Source of the DNA: Orbilia blumenaviensis
Lineage: Eukaryota; Ascomycota; Orbiliomycetes; Orbiliales; Orbiliaceae
NCBI GenBank assembly: GCA_036872755.1
Contig: JAVHNS010000005.1
Span: forward strand, 310,001 to 374,000
DNA: 64,000 nucleotides
Reading direction: 5' to 3'
Shown here: positions 35,946 through 48,625 of the stretch, in pieces
Layout: each line of letters begins with the position of its first letter
Position numbering within the stretch: position 1 is the stretch's first letter
The notes under the pieces: generated by a model
The model's input: the letters and a program-made list of their open reading frames with translations, nothing else
What the model was told of the DNA's origin: nothing
The model's database searches: none
Program-made: the position numbers and the translations under genes

Positions 35946-36270
35946 GACGACATTGGGGATGTATGATTCGTTTCCTGTGTATACAACTTTATATCGAGAA
36001 TGAGAAGGGTTTTGAGTACCTCGTGGCCTCTCTTATTGGAAGCGAATCAAATTGGCTCCTAGTTCAAGGTCACCAGAAATGAATATAAATAATATCACAA
36101 TTCTTAAGTATTGGCGAAGTTAGTATCGAACAGCTGGATATATTCTTGCAAGGTATACCCTATCATCATAACGGTAATTTCTTCTACATGTAGATCCATT
36201 GTATAGTTCAGACGTACTCCTTTCCACTATATCGCCGTGTGGCCCCCTTTGGGGTATATAACTAACTATT
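35946..36270. other. Convergent 3' spacer between PUT2 and MAK21
   Basis: Short AT-rich stretch shared by the 3' ends of the two converging genes; nothing else seen. Confidence 0.7.
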
Positions 36271-39200
36271 TTACATATCCTCCTCATCATCATCATCCCC
36301 AAGTAGTGCCGCATAATCGTCTGCGGAAGCAAACGTAGGCAAGTTCTTGAGCTTGGTCCTCCTCTCTTTCCTAGCGCTAGCAGCGGTTTCCTTGGCTGGT
36401 TTCGCGATCTTTGATAGTTTAGCATCAACGTCTGATGGGACGTCATCGTCACTGTTAATACCAGCCTCAGCATCGGAGTCGTCGAGCCCGAAGCCGTCGA
36501 ACTCATCGTCATCGCTGTCCTTCTCCTTGTCCATATCTTCATCTTCCATATCACCGAAGGCATCTGTGGTAAGTCCTCCCATGTCGGCGCCCTCACCCTC
36601 TTCATCGCTCTCGTCGTCAATATCGCTCATATCCTCATCCATACCGTCCAAGTCGTCGTCATCAAAGTCGTCCATGTCCACATCACCGTCCTCGTCAGCA
36701 TCAAGGTCGAGATCCGGTCGGCTATCGACCATGGCGCCCCATGCCTCTTCATCATCGAACTCGCTATCATCCTCGCCTTCTTCGGCTTTCTTTTTGTCCT
36801 TCTTCTGAGACTTGGCAGTGTCGCTCTGTTTCCGCATTGTAAAGAACTTATGGAAGAATACTTCATCCTCCTTGACGTTCTCCTCCTTCATATTCGAGAA
36901 AGCATCCGAATTGACAGGCATCAGGCCACGGCCTGCCGTCTTAGTGCTTAAGATCATACCACGAGTATCGCCACCGGCCAACGGCTGCATGATACTGGAT
37001 CCCTTGGTTGTTGAGGAAGACTTGGCGTTACGGTAAACGAAACGGTCAAGGAAGTGAGTTAATGTGTGTAAGGATAGATCAGGCTTAGATGGCATTTGCG
37101 CATCGTCGTATAAGCTATTTGCGTAGAGTCCCACTGTAGGATGGAAATGAGACAAGAAAGGTATCTATCATTTTGATGGGCTGTTAGTTATGATCTAGGG
37201 AGGCACCGGGGCATACAAATAATGCATAGACTAGAACTTACCAATTCCCAGACCGAGCTTCGGTCAGCATTGGAATACAATGGATCTCGTTTCCTTCCAT
37301 CATATTCATTGCTTTCCTTCTTAGATTCCTCTGGTTTCGATACCCCGATGTCTCTTTCGTCGTCTACGTCTCGGAATACCTCTTCGTCACTATCATATTC
37401 AATAGGCTTATCCAGCATATTCTTCAATGTCGGGAAGGTTCCTTCCAACTCGCGAAGAAGATACAGCACACCACAGATAAATGGGGGCTGGTGCATTGAA
37501 GCTGTCTGAATAATCCTTTTCACGAATGCTTGGACCCTGACAAGCTTGTGATCGGCCTTCAAAGCTCTGAATAGCAGGTTCAAGTACATTGCTTGCTTCG
37601 AGCTCGTGGCTAATCGGGGATCTACCAATGACTCGTAAAGAGAGCGGTAGAATCGATCTGATATCATCTGCTTGCTGTTTGACACCTGGAATATGAGTGT
37701 TAGGGCCTGAAGACTGGTATTGAAATTAGAACCGTGCGTTATACGGAACAAAGTGTCGAGGTGTTTGTTAAATACGTCGTCATCGATCGAGGCGAACGGG
37801 AATGCACGGTTCACACCGCTGAGGACAGCTGATATCAGCTTAGAATTCGACTCTTCTTCTAAATCGGCATCCTTCTTTTCCTTATCTAGTCTCTTTTTGG
37901 CTTTCTTGGATAATTTGCCGTCAGCCTTTGGTTTGATGGGCTTCATCGGTTTTTTTGCTCCTCCCCCAAGAATATCTGCAAATTGAGCGAAGTAGATGTT
38001 CAAGAGTTGATTAGCGACATGGTCGTCAGCACGGGTGAGAATAGTCTGGTTAAGTGTGATGATGGAGTAGTATTTTGCATGAGTATTTTTGCTGGACTTT
38101 AGTAAAGCATCTGACTCAATCGAAGAAATTATAGTGGATTTCATGGCCGGATGCGCCACCATCAGCTGGAGCAGTAGATGTGAAGTTTTCGATGCAACTT
38201 TCCGGTCCGGGTCACCCAGCTTGTTTACCAATAATCTCATAAGATTGACTTCTCCCTCTGGTTTTTGCTTCAATAGCTCGTAGACCATGTCGACAGCCTT
38301 CATTCTCACCCATGTTACACCAGCATCGTTTGCAACGATTTCCATAGTCTTCAAGACTTCAAAGTAGAAATCCTTTAGCCAATCCTCAAAGGTCCAGAGG
38401 AGAAGGTATGCCTTGAAGACTTGATCCGCCCCCTTAGACTTCTCATATGCGAGAAGGTCGCCCAACGGCTGCTTTGAGAATGGCCGTAGTTTCCTGTCGC
38501 TGGGTAGAACAGAACCATTGGCAAATAAATCCTTCATGGCGGTCAACGAACCGATTGTTTGGTTCCTTGACTTTTTCTTGGCGAGATTCAATAGGGATTC
38601 CAAAGTTTTGGTCGTATGCAGCGGCGAGTCGGTACAAACGATTGTAAGGGCAGAGATTTTATCTTCCACAGTACCGGATGTCATGATCTGGGACAAGAAC
38701 TGTAGGTTGGTATCCTTCTTCAAGTTATTCGTCATATAAGAACTGTTTTCGGCAGTGAGCAGGTCCTTTCCTCTGGTATGTAGCGAAGATATAACGAATG
38801 GCGTGGGCTCATTAGAGGCTGAAGGTAGATCAGGCAATACTATATTATGCCAGTCCTGCTGCGGGTCGAGCACTAGAGGGCCTTTAGTAGGTAGTTGTGT
38901 TAATTCCCGAACAGGCGCTGTTTTAGCTGGTGCTGATGGTTCCTTGACGGGTTCGTCGGCATCGCTTTGGACTTCATCAGCGTCACCAGCGTCCTCGCTC
39001 TCATCTTCATCTTCCGCATCTTCCTCATCATCATTTTCGTCCTCTGTCCATTCCTCTTCTTCTTCTGCCACCTCAGCCTCGTCCACCGCTTTGGCGGCTT
39101 CTGAAATCGCAGCTGTAAGTCCGATTTCCTTCATAAACGCTTCGATATCCTTGGCTGTTGTGTTTTTTACTTTTCCTGTCTCTTTTATGATTGTCTCCTC

Positions 39201-39752
39201 CTGATCCGAATCTGTGTCGAGTTCTCCAACAAGATCGAGATCCTCCTGGGTTCCACCGAGTGCCATGATTTCCTGGAGCAGAGCATCCTTCTTGGATTTG
39301 GTACCTCCGCCAGTTGCTGGTGAAACAGTATCTTTCTTAGTAGCCTTAGGCACCTCCACAGAAGCCGCCGCTTTTCCATCGTCGTCGAACTTGATGTGGG
39401 TCTTCTTAGCAGGAGCCGAGGCCTGCTTGTTATCGATCACGGATCCGCTTCGATCGCGCTTCTTCCCCCGTGTATCGTCGCTCGATTGAGCTAATTGGCT
39501 AGCTTTTCCATTGACCTGGATCTTTGCACCACTCTGCTTTACTGAGGGAGGTGCCGTATTCCTATCTTTCGGTTTCGAATCTTTATGTTCCTTCTTTGAC
39601 TTCGAACCACCCTTTGTTGATTCCTTCACACCTGCTTCGATACGCTGGGTTAATTTGCTTAGGAAGCTGGAGTCTGGGATTTCGAGATTGGGCTGTGCCG
39701 GGGCATCAGTGGTAGCAGAAGCTGTCTTCTGCTTCTTTGAACCTTTCGCCAT
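36271..39752 (-). CDS. MAK21: Mak21/Noc1, 60S ribosome-assembly factor (CBF family)
   Basis: Nucleolar protein that works with Noc2 in early 60S subunit assembly and export. Two exons, 39752-37242 and 37164-36271, with an in-phase 77-base intron, give 1134 residues (yeast 1025). The start MAKGSKKQK is preferred over upstream in-frame codons because it begins a conserved Lys-rich head. Acidic and Lys-rich low-complexity regions fill residues 60-300. An alpha-helical repeat section follows (PEGEVNLMRLLVNKLGDPDR). The CBF/Mak21 domain lies at about 640-780 (NTSLQALTLIFQVSN, SKQAMYLNLLFRALK). The junction reads SSVWEL/IPFLSHFHPTVGLYA, as expected. The C-terminal third is extremely Asp/Glu-rich. 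Confidence 0.95.
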
Positions 39753-40230
39753 GGTTTTGTGAAAGCTAGAGGGGGGGGTTGAGAAAGGCCGAGGAGGGGC
39801 GTTCCAATGGTTTGCGACGGTTGTAGATTCTACCAAAAAAAAAAAAGTTCCTGTCGCACTTTTTTTCGCGAAGCAAAAAAAATCTGGGTGCGACTGGTAA
39901 AGGCTTGGCATGGTATCGCAACGCAAAAAATGTAACATGGTTGATGAAATGCAATGGTATTTTCGAAAGTAGTCAAGCTTTATGAGTAAAATGTATATGT
40001 ATTATGGGTATCAAAGTTTGTACATTGTGGACTAAATGAAAGAAATACAAGTCCAGTTGCAAGATATATTAAATACACGATAGGTATATACAAACGCAAG
40101 CGCTCTACAATAATATGTACGGTTTCCAGAAGTTTCAAAATTTCGTGGTGGATAAAACTACCACTGCGAGAATCGAGACCATGCTAGTAGTTCATGAATG
40201 TTGGATATAGTGTTCGTTTTTCGCCGAGTT
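39753..40230. other. MAK21 promoter and 3' flank of next gene
   Basis: Contains A-runs at 39834-39846 and AT-rich DNA; no gene seen. Confidence 0.65.
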
Positions 40231-42421
40231 CTAGACACTTTCGACGACGGCTGTGGGGAGTAAAGCTGGTTCGATGATAATTTCATCAGCTGGGGGTAAA
40301 GATGGTGATAAGGGTAAATAAGTTGTTGTTGTTGTTGGGGTATCAGGTTCCAATGTGAGCGTCATGGCCACTGTAGTCGTGCTATTCGAGAATCTAAAGC
40401 TCGGCATAAGTGTTGATGTATCAGGAGCAACCGTAGAGGTTGCTACGATCTCTGAAATTGAGGGACCCTCGATTACCGCAACTGGAGCCAAAGGTGCTGT
40501 TGCCTCGGCAGAGAATGTTCTTGTCTGGTAGTTTGTAATTTCGCCAGATAGCTGCAAGGTCTTTGATGGCTGCGGAGGCTTGATCCCGTTTTGAAGACCA
40601 GGTATCCTATATGGAACACAGAATTCCTTAAAGGGATGTTGTTGGCCCCAGATCTTCCTCTGGACGTTCGGGACCCATTTTGGCACTGGGAGAAGTGGGT
40701 CCTTGGGCCCCAACTTAAACCACAGCTCAATATTGGCGGCCAGTTCCCCTTTGACTCCAGTAGTGATTGACCTTTTCTCTGTAGTGTTGGCATTTGGGCA
40801 GAATCCATCTTGGTTATAACCAGCATGCAGCTCTGCGCCGACATGCGGCATGTTGAGTTCGAGCGCACCTTCGTATTTAAAAGTATCGAGCACCTTCGCG
40901 CCGAAAGCAATAGATGGGCCGATATAAGCACCGGCCTTACCCTTGGCTGAGAATTCGTTGATGCGGAATATAGGAGTGACTCTGGCACCCTCGAGACCAC
41001 TTACACCGTTCTTCTTAGCCACCATATCTAAAACTATCATGGCGGAATCTGGCAGGGTGGCTTCAACGCCGAAGGAGAAACTGGCGACGGCGTCAAGCTC
41101 GAGGTCAAATCCTGCGTTGAATTGGATGGAAGGGCCAAATGTAAACAAATATGGGATCGAAAATCCAGGGATAGCTGTGTCCGGGAGGATCGATTTGGTG
41201 AGAGATATCGGGTTTGCCATGGTAGCCTGAGCTTTAACCTCGATTTCGAGTTTTGCGGCAAGTCCCTTCGGTTGGACGAAAAGCCCGAGATTCTTGACCT
41301 CTCCGCCCTCCGTTTTAACTCTGACGCCGAGTTCAACGCCACCCCTGGTGCCACAGTCAAGGCAGTTAACTTGAAGGTATGGCTCTTCGTGAAAGCGGTC
41401 GCGAAACAACATCAATCTCCTTTGACCCGTAGCAAGGTTCACGAAAATCGATTTTATAGTACTAACGTCCGGCGCCACACCAAGGAAATTTACCAACTTG
41501 AGAGCCAAAGCATCGAAGCTAAAGAATCTCCGAGTGAGGGCTGCCGCCTGGAAGTTCCTTTTCGCGCGGCCTGGGATATCGAATCTACCAAGCGTTAGAT
41601 CGAAATTGCCCGCAACTTCATTCCACGGTGTCTTGCTGACGGTAAGAGTGGTCTCGAAGCCCTTCTCGTCAATTTCAACCCCTGTGACTTTATACGGAGC
41701 TCTTTGGCTGGATGGACAGCAGGTGGGATGGTTGGCGATTAAGTAGAAATAGTCACCCTCCTCGGAGTTGACCCATTTCCAAGCTGCGACAGCATGATCC
41801 ATAGCCAGCTTAGATTTGAATCTAATCTTCATTTGGGTTCTAGAAGTGCATTCCAGGCCCGTAGTGAGCCCATCAAACTTCTCCATCATGATAAGCGGGT
41901 GCTCCGGGTCTGGGGCATGAAGAGTGATATTCGCAAGATACATCTGCTGTTGGACTATTAAAAAAAATTAAAAAAATTAGAACTTGGCCCTCACATATCA
42001 AAGGCGAGCTAGCAATATTCCACCTACCGGCAGCTCCTCCATAAATCATGGTGACATCCTCCTTGAGGTCTAGCCTTGATAACGGATCCTCTCTTTTTAG
42101 TAGGTGATGCGGTATCAAGTCATCCTCGCGGATAGGCTTCATTTCCATCGCCCGATCCATAGCCTCGGCAACGGATCTCCTCTGCCTTGCGCTCATCGTA
42201 TTTCCACGGAGAGGGTCATCTTCGTTGATTGATCTGGCTGCTGGGATATTATCCAGACCGGGGATTTCTACTGAGCGTTGTTCAATTGCACTTTTAAATG
42301 AATCATCTCGCAGAGGGGTGGCGGGTACGATCTCTTCAAGATCGAAAAAGGGGTTGGCAGATGTCTGTGATCCTAATAAACCAGCTGATAGAAGAATTGA
42401 AAGTAAAGTTGAGGATAACAT
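40231..42421 (-). CDS. Large secreted protein of unknown function (DUF7029/DUF7223-like)
   Basis: Exons 42421-42028 and 41954-40231 join in phase to give 705 residues. The N-terminus MLSSTLLSILLSAGLLGS is a clear signal peptide. A charged pro-like region follows to about residue 115 with dibasic sites (LLKRED) that Kex2 could cut. Residues about 135-250 (GLECTSRTQMKIRFKS, then WKWVNSEEGDYFYLIANHP) look like the fungal DUF7029 module. Residues about 330-560 contain beta-rich segments and several Cys, including a CLDCGTRGG motif, and recall DUF7223; both names are from memory. The C-terminus is Thr/Ser/Pro-rich and probably glycosylated. No catalytic motif is evident and the function is unknown; secretion to the wall or medium is likely. 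Confidence 0.82.
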
Positions 42422-45314
42422 TTTCTTTTTAGGTTATTGTTATCCAAATGGATTAGAATTGATCAATATTGCAGATATATTGGTAATGCAGTAAGTATAC
42501 CGACTGGTCGCCCCGCGGCCAAGCTCCAGCTATCGGAAGGAATGAATAAAACAGAATAGAATAAAGGCTATAATCGTGAATACCAAGGAGGGACAGTGTG
42601 GAGAAGATACATATATTGCGGGGGGTAACATAGATGCTTTTATAAGATCACCGAATATAGGCAGCTCGATCAATTTGGATCGGCCTTAGCAATATCGCGA
42701 AGGCAGATATCCAGGGACCAGGTAGTTACAATTTGGCGGCGCACAGTGCGCAGTGCGGCTGGCCACCCATGTACGGTCAAAGTCCTTTGGATTATAGTCT
42801 CAACGGGCATCTTGGCTGATTCAATCAATTACAACTTCCCAAGACGCGGTACTCCAGTTACCCAGTATTCATACGTCGGCTGGGTTGTCTCTATTGTGGC
42901 GCGATCCAACTACCGAACCCTGGCCGATTTCTTCCTACAAGGAGGAGCTAGGATCGTAGTTGAAGAGTTCAGACGGTGGCATTTCACCTTCATCAATTTC
43001 ATTCTGCCCTTAATGGTTAGCTGCAACCGCTCCTCGTTCGAGATAGACATTCTCATCATGGCCCCTAGGCTGGGGAGTCGCGTGCGCAAAATTTTGAGGC
43101 TGTCGATCATTGCAGTCAAGGTCGAGTAAGAATAGGAGCTAGAGGTTTCATGGGGTTAAGAAAATGGCCTTAGTAGCCACGAGGCAGCCGGGGTGGTAGG
43201 CGAGTTAAGGAGAAATTGGGACGCCGCGAGGTAGACTACTTCGGGTTTGGTTCTCGAAAGGAACAGGAAGGTGTGGTGTTTTGGCCGATGTTGTAGTTTG
43301 CCAGGCTCTTTCATCTCTCGCTTGCGACAATACACAGAACCGGAAAGTCCCTTTGGCGCACTGAGACCTGTCGCTCAAGAATATACATTGCTTCCGAGAT
43401 GGATCGACTTAATAAAGGAGTGCAATTTATAAAGTTCTACATTTTTTTTGTAATTTTATAAGGTGTTTTCGAGATGAGTTTCAGGTATTCTTCTGCGCCT
43501 GAATGTGGGCGTTCGGATAGCTTACCGGCCGGTTAGTTCGGCATCCTAATTCAGCAACGTGCGCCATGCATGCAGTACAGGCACCCCACAACTCGATCTC
43601 AGCAATAAAACTTGTCAGGTTTTCGGGTTTCTTTCCTTTATATACGGGCTATTTGATTGCGGCTGAAGTTTGAAGGTCCATGGATTCAAACTCCTCACTG
43701 CATGCTAGTAGGTGCCCATATACCATATTTATTACGGCTTGCAATTGAAGGAGCTCGAGTTCCTGGACCAATTCTGATCAAATCCCCTATAAACATTTAC
43801 CATTTGAAGACCAAAAGAAATATAGGACGGTATGAATTTGTCTCGTAGACCAGGTATGAACCCAATGGCCTATACACCAGGGGTTCTAGCCAATACGATC
43901 TGAAAGACTTGGAGCCGGGGACATAAAAGATCGTCCCAGTGATATCATAACCACCAATGTCAAACCGTATTCAAGGAATAACGAGACCGGGTCAGAATCG
44001 CATAGCCACAGGCACAATTTAATCAAAAGCAGAAAGGCGGGGTACGAGTCGAGATATTAAAAAGATCGGAATGCAATGCATGAATGTCCCCGCGATTCGC
44101 CCCACACACTGTTCTTCTCGAATGCCTAAGGAAACTTTCGATAAGACATCTAACCTAGCTTAGTATACTTCGATATAGGAGCTCAGCTTCAAACACACAA
44201 CATGAATTCCCTTGAATTTCGGACCTTTAATCTCTTGGCGATTGCCGGACGTACGCGGCTCATGGGCCCGATGAATTCAGAACCTACCTTGGCCAGCTCG
44301 ATTTACGTCTTACTGGATTACATTAATCAATGAATGACTGGCCTGATGTTTCTAAATCGATCGAACTTCTGGACTATATGATAGCCTAACGTCCCTATCC
44401 ATACATTTATAAACGGCTTCCTTCATGAGGTACTGTAATAGCGTGATCAAACATCATTGTGTTGAAACCTCAACTTAACTAATTGCCGGTGCGCATGCGG
44501 TAGAGAAAGTCGGACTATGTATCAAGTCGGTTGAGTTTGGGATTGATAATATAGTGTAATATGAGTTGGCTATTTGGTTCGAAAGGTTATATATGTAGGC
44601 CCGCGCGGGTACTTCATACGAAATTCTAAAACCGACAACAGATATACTGGTCAAAACTCTGGCCTAGCTATCAGTCAGCTAGCCGGCAGCCCACCTATCC
44701 TACTGACATATCACCCTATAAGTATTGGATACTGTAGATAGAATGGGTGTATGTAATTAGGTACTGCTGATCGGTTTGTGTATATGGGCTGTCTTTAAAT
44801 TTGCACTTAACTCACGCAGTGAACTTCACTTGGTTATTCACTAACTTGGTATTTCTTCTCGCTTAATCTCATACCCACACACACATATGCACACACATAT
44901 TTATGTAGAGGTCCGGGTGCTTACAAAACACCATTCTAGTTAGTGGTCTGACAGTCCGGGTACGTGTGCTCGACATTGTGTATGCCTAGACCAAGTGGGA
45001 TCGTATAATATATCACAAAATCGAAGGGCAGCATGCATATGTTAAAGTGATGCTGAAGTATTTAATTTGGTGTGTCAATGCAATTTAATCCCATGAATGT
45101 GTCCATAACGCCTAGCTAGCTACTAGTTACACGAGTGTACAGTACAACGTTGGTATAGTATGAGAAAGAGGAGGGAGGAAAAAAAAAAAAAAAAAACACC
45201 TGATGTGCAGGGGCGTAGCTCGAGAGTCGGCTGAGGAATGCAAAACCATATCCGTACACTTAACCCGATAATCCGGTCCTCAGCCCTGTTCAACTCTTTT
45301 TTCCACCGGTTACC
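42422..45314. other. 2.9 kb intergenic spacer
   Basis: No supported gene. A 128-codon plus frame at 42746-43129 lacks recognisable features and is probably chance. The left end is the promoter of the secreted-protein gene. The centre is AT-rich with no obvious transposon ends. An 18-base A run lies at 45179-45196. Confidence 0.55.
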
Positions 45315-45882
45315 TCACAAATTGTTGTAGAAGGATATAAGGAGCGTAACCATGACCAAAAAGAGGGACAAGCGCAAGCGCTCGCGGAGAGGGCACCAGG
45401 GGATCGTGTCATCGATCATGACATGGAAATTCCAACCGCCCGGGTTATGAGCTGCAGCATGGTTTGCAGCTTGCCATTCGCGACGGATTTGATTCTCCGC
45501 GCACCGGCAGATACCGATGCAGGGACACCTAAGAGGTACGTTTTGAGGTTAGCATGATGGGGAACCATATACTGTTGACCGGTGAGAGATAGAGAAGAGG
45601 TGGTGGTGGAGAGCGCTAGGAGTTGCAAGCATCGAACACATACCCAGCCCTCGTCCCTCTGCGCATTTTAATGGGTTTGGATGCCATCTGTTCCACGATG
45701 GATCGCATTAGATCCCCGTGTCGCCCCGTACTAATAAAATTCTTACGCTTGAGACCCGCGATCTGGGTGGTAGCGTAAGTTGGAGGTCCGGACTTGGGGT
45801 GGTTGGCCATCGGGGACCTGGAGTATCTCGGGCGCTTGGCCCCGAGCTTTGGTCGAGCAGTGGGGCTGAATTCGAATGGCAT
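45315..45882 (-). CDS. Small two-exon protein with C-terminal membrane segment
   Basis: Exons 45882-45644 and 45528-45315 join in phase (donor GTATGT, branch GCTAAC, acceptor CTTAG) to give 150 residues. The continuous reading of exon 1 stops early, so the gene is visible only after splicing. Residues 1-40 are basic and Pro-rich. Residues about 38-66 (QIAGLKRKNFISTGRHGDL and following) loosely fit a SAP-like helix-turn-helix pattern. Then come GTRAGCPCIGICRCAEN, a Cys cluster, and RREWQAANHAAAHNPGGWNF. The last 20 residues (RLSLFLVMVTLLISFYNNL) form one hydrophobic segment, suggesting a tail-anchored protein. I do not recognise the family. The quality of exon 2 makes a real gene likely. Confidence 0.68.
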
Positions 45883-46477
45883 TGTGATTGTGTTTATGGA
45901 CGAAGCGGTAATAGCTATGGGGAGGGAATAGTAGTGATGTTGGGATGAAGTCGGTAGATGGGAAGCTGGGTAGACAGGTGTTTGCGATGTGGAGAGTTTG
46001 TTGTACAGGAGATGGATTGTGAAGGTAGAGGTAGGTGTATTTATATGTAGACAAGGAGGCGGCCGAACCTACAGAATGCTTGATACGACTAATGAGCACC
46101 AGGTTTTCGTCAAATTCCACAGTAAGAAGACAGAAATAAAGACAGTAACTATCAATAAAGTAGCTCAGTAGCCAATATCTAATCCTACTATCAGAGATAA
46201 GATTGTGGGTGCTCTGATACTACTCGGGCGATGATTTCGAATCAGCGAGCGTCATGCATCAGCAACTCTTATCTTACCATTCACAACAACTCGTGTTGTC
46301 CTGTTGCAAAATCGAATTAGTCCCCGAGACGCCATGCATTGCCGAATTTGGATGGCCGAACGCCGCCCGAGGCCATTGTACCACCGGGAACACCCCGCCG
46401 AGGTAACTCGTTAACATCACTGTAACCTCCAACAAAATTTCTTCCAAAACACCATTCCTTCCTCATAATCAATCCTA
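45883..46477. other. Divergent promoter region
   Basis: Sits between the small tail-anchored gene (minus) and the glycine-cleavage gene (plus) and should hold both promoters. Short frames on both strands are not supported. Confidence 0.6.
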
Positions 46478-47990
46478 ATGGCGTCCAGGGCTCTCAATCG
46501 TAATCGCAAGGTCATTGACCTCTCGCGGGTCTGCTTCATGCAGCAGCGTGCCATTTCTACCGTTCCGCGACCATACAAACCGGCTGCCCCACTTCAGTCA
46601 CGAAGCATCCCGAGGCAGACTTCATGCATCCGGTCGATCCCCATGCGACAGGCAAGATACTCGTCTGACAGCTCAGCGTCCCTGCAGAAGACCCCATTGT
46701 ACGATCTCCATGTCCGATATGAGGGCAAAATGGTTGAATTTGGTGGACACGCGATGCCGGTCCAGTACGCCGGCATGGGGATTGGAGAAAGCCACCGGTA
46801 CGTCCGAGAGGCTTGTGGACTGTTCGATGTATCACATATGGTGGTATGTCTCCTGATTAAGTCAATTGAGTTCGTAGAGGTCCGGAAACTCGTAAACTAA
46901 ACCTGGCGTGCCTTTTCTCTATTAGCAACATCAATTTACCGGTCCTACAGCGGCTGCCTTTCTAGAGTCGATAACCCCAGCGGACCTCCAGTCTCTCGAT
47001 CCTTTCTCTTCCACACTTTCCGTACTGTTGTTACCGACAGGTGGCATTGTGGACGACACTATTATCACAAAGCATGATGCCAATGCCTTCTATGTCGTCA
47101 CCAACGCCGGCTGCCGTGACAAGGACCTTGCTTTCTTCGCTGAAAAGCTGAAGGAATGGAATGCACAGGTCGGAGAGAGCGAGCAAGTCCGACACGATGT
47201 CTTGGCTCGTGGTCTCGTTGCGCTACAAGGACCAGAGGCGTCAAAGGTTCTTCAGAGTCTAATGAAGCCGGAGGACGAAAACCTTGACTCCACCCTCTTC
47301 TTCGGGCAGTCCAAATTCGCTACCATTACTATTGATGGTGATGACGTCCCTATCCACATTGCTCGTGGAGGGTATACAGGAGAAGACGGTTTCGAGATCT
47401 CTATACCCGCCGATAAGACGGAAGCTGTCGTCGAGGCGATGCTTGACGCTGAGGACTGTGTAACACAACTCGCTGGCTTAGGTGCAAGAGACTCTCTGCG
47501 CTTGGAGGCTGGGATGTGTCTCTATGGACACGACATTGATGAAAAGACAACACCGGTAGAGGGAAATCTCACCTGGGTTGTAGCTAAGAGCCGAAGGAAG
47601 GACGCCAACTTCCCAGGCGCTAGCACAATCTTACAGCAGATTAAGGAAGGTCCATCGAAGAGAAGGGTCGGCCTTATCGTCAGCGGAGCACCCGCAAGAG
47701 AAGGTGCCATCATCAAAACCGCTGAAGGCGAGGAGATCGGAGTTGTCACCAGTGGATGTCCAAGCCCGACCCTCGGGAAGAACATCGCTATGGGATACGT
47801 GCAGGAGAAGTACAAGAAGGCTGGTACGGAGATCGTGGTCGAGATCAGAGGGAAGCCACGCAAGGCGGTTATTGCAAAGATGCCGTTTGTGCCGGCGAAG
47901 TACCACAAGTCTGACGGTGGGTCTAGCTCTAGCCCCAGTCTGTTCAGTACCTTTGCCACAGGCGCCATTTTGGCATCAGTGTTTGACTAA
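46478..47990 (+). CDS. GCV1: Glycine cleavage system T protein (aminomethyltransferase), mitochondrial
   Basis: Transfers the methylene group from the aminomethyl-lipoyl H protein to tetrahydrofolate, releasing ammonia, in the mitochondrial matrix. Exons 46478-46843 and 46926-47990 give 476 residues. The first 70 residues are Arg/Ser-rich, a likely presequence. The enzyme begins at TPLYDLHVRYEGKMVEFGG. Other conserved parts are ACGLFDVSHMV/QHQFTGP at the splice join, ARGLVALQGPEA, ARGGYTGEDGFEIS, GLGARDSLRLEAGMCLYGHD, and the C-terminal barrel (VVTSGCPSPTLGKNIAMGY). After the usual end (KMPFVPAKYHK) there are about 28 extra residues, Ser-rich then hydrophobic, which is unusual but in frame. 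Confidence 0.97.
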
Positions 47991-48625
47991 TTGTTAGTTT
48001 GACGTCTAGCCAAAGTATAAGAAGAGAATGACTCGAATCCTACAAAGTACAATACGATAGGTGACGGTATATACAGCTTAGAAACGCTATAGCCAAGGGT
48101 ATGCGTCCCGGGGCCTCCAAAGTTGGCAACGGGTGTAGTTCTATAATGGCGGCATTATCAGGATATCGATCTGGTTCTTTGCGGCAAGATTTGTGTAGAT
48201 AGATAGGTATATGTGTAGGACAACTAATTTCAAATAAGTATTATAATATGAACGGAGACAAATTCTAGCTATTACATCACAGAGTTTTGTCTGGTACCGT
48301 GAACGAGACAGTGCTCTACAGGTCTAAACCAGCCGCCATACTTGCAGCTCCAAGCTAGCCCGCTTTGTTGGATTTTGTTTGCGTTGCAGGCTCCTCATCC
48401 TGCGACTACAAACATTAATCATCCATAACCAGCTGAGCACAAATCACATCAACAATAAAGATAGAAATAGGGATAGAAATAAAAACAATATAAACCATGT
48501 ACAAAAATAAACAAAGTAGATAGGTAGGTACCTAGGTATCTATCTCATTTAAAACCCTTTATCTACCTCCTACCTACCCACCTACCTTTCCTCGTATCTT
48601 TCCTTCCTCAAGCTTTTCCAACTAG
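47991..48625. other. Intergenic, 3' flank of GCV1
   Basis: AT-rich. A copy of TACCTAGGTA lies at 48529-48538. Pyrimidine-rich DNA at 48545-48620 ends in a good acceptor-like CTAG at 48622-48625. Confidence 0.55.

Noticed and set aside
36347..36808. Ser-rich plus-strand frame
   Set aside because: Antisense of the Asp/Glu-rich MAK21 tail.
42746..43129. 128-codon plus-strand frame
   Set aside because: No domain, no CT-rich leader and atypical composition; likely chance in a long spacer.
43640..43700. GGATTCAAACTCC resembling a tRNA T-arm
   Set aside because: No matching acceptor, D or anticodon arms around it.
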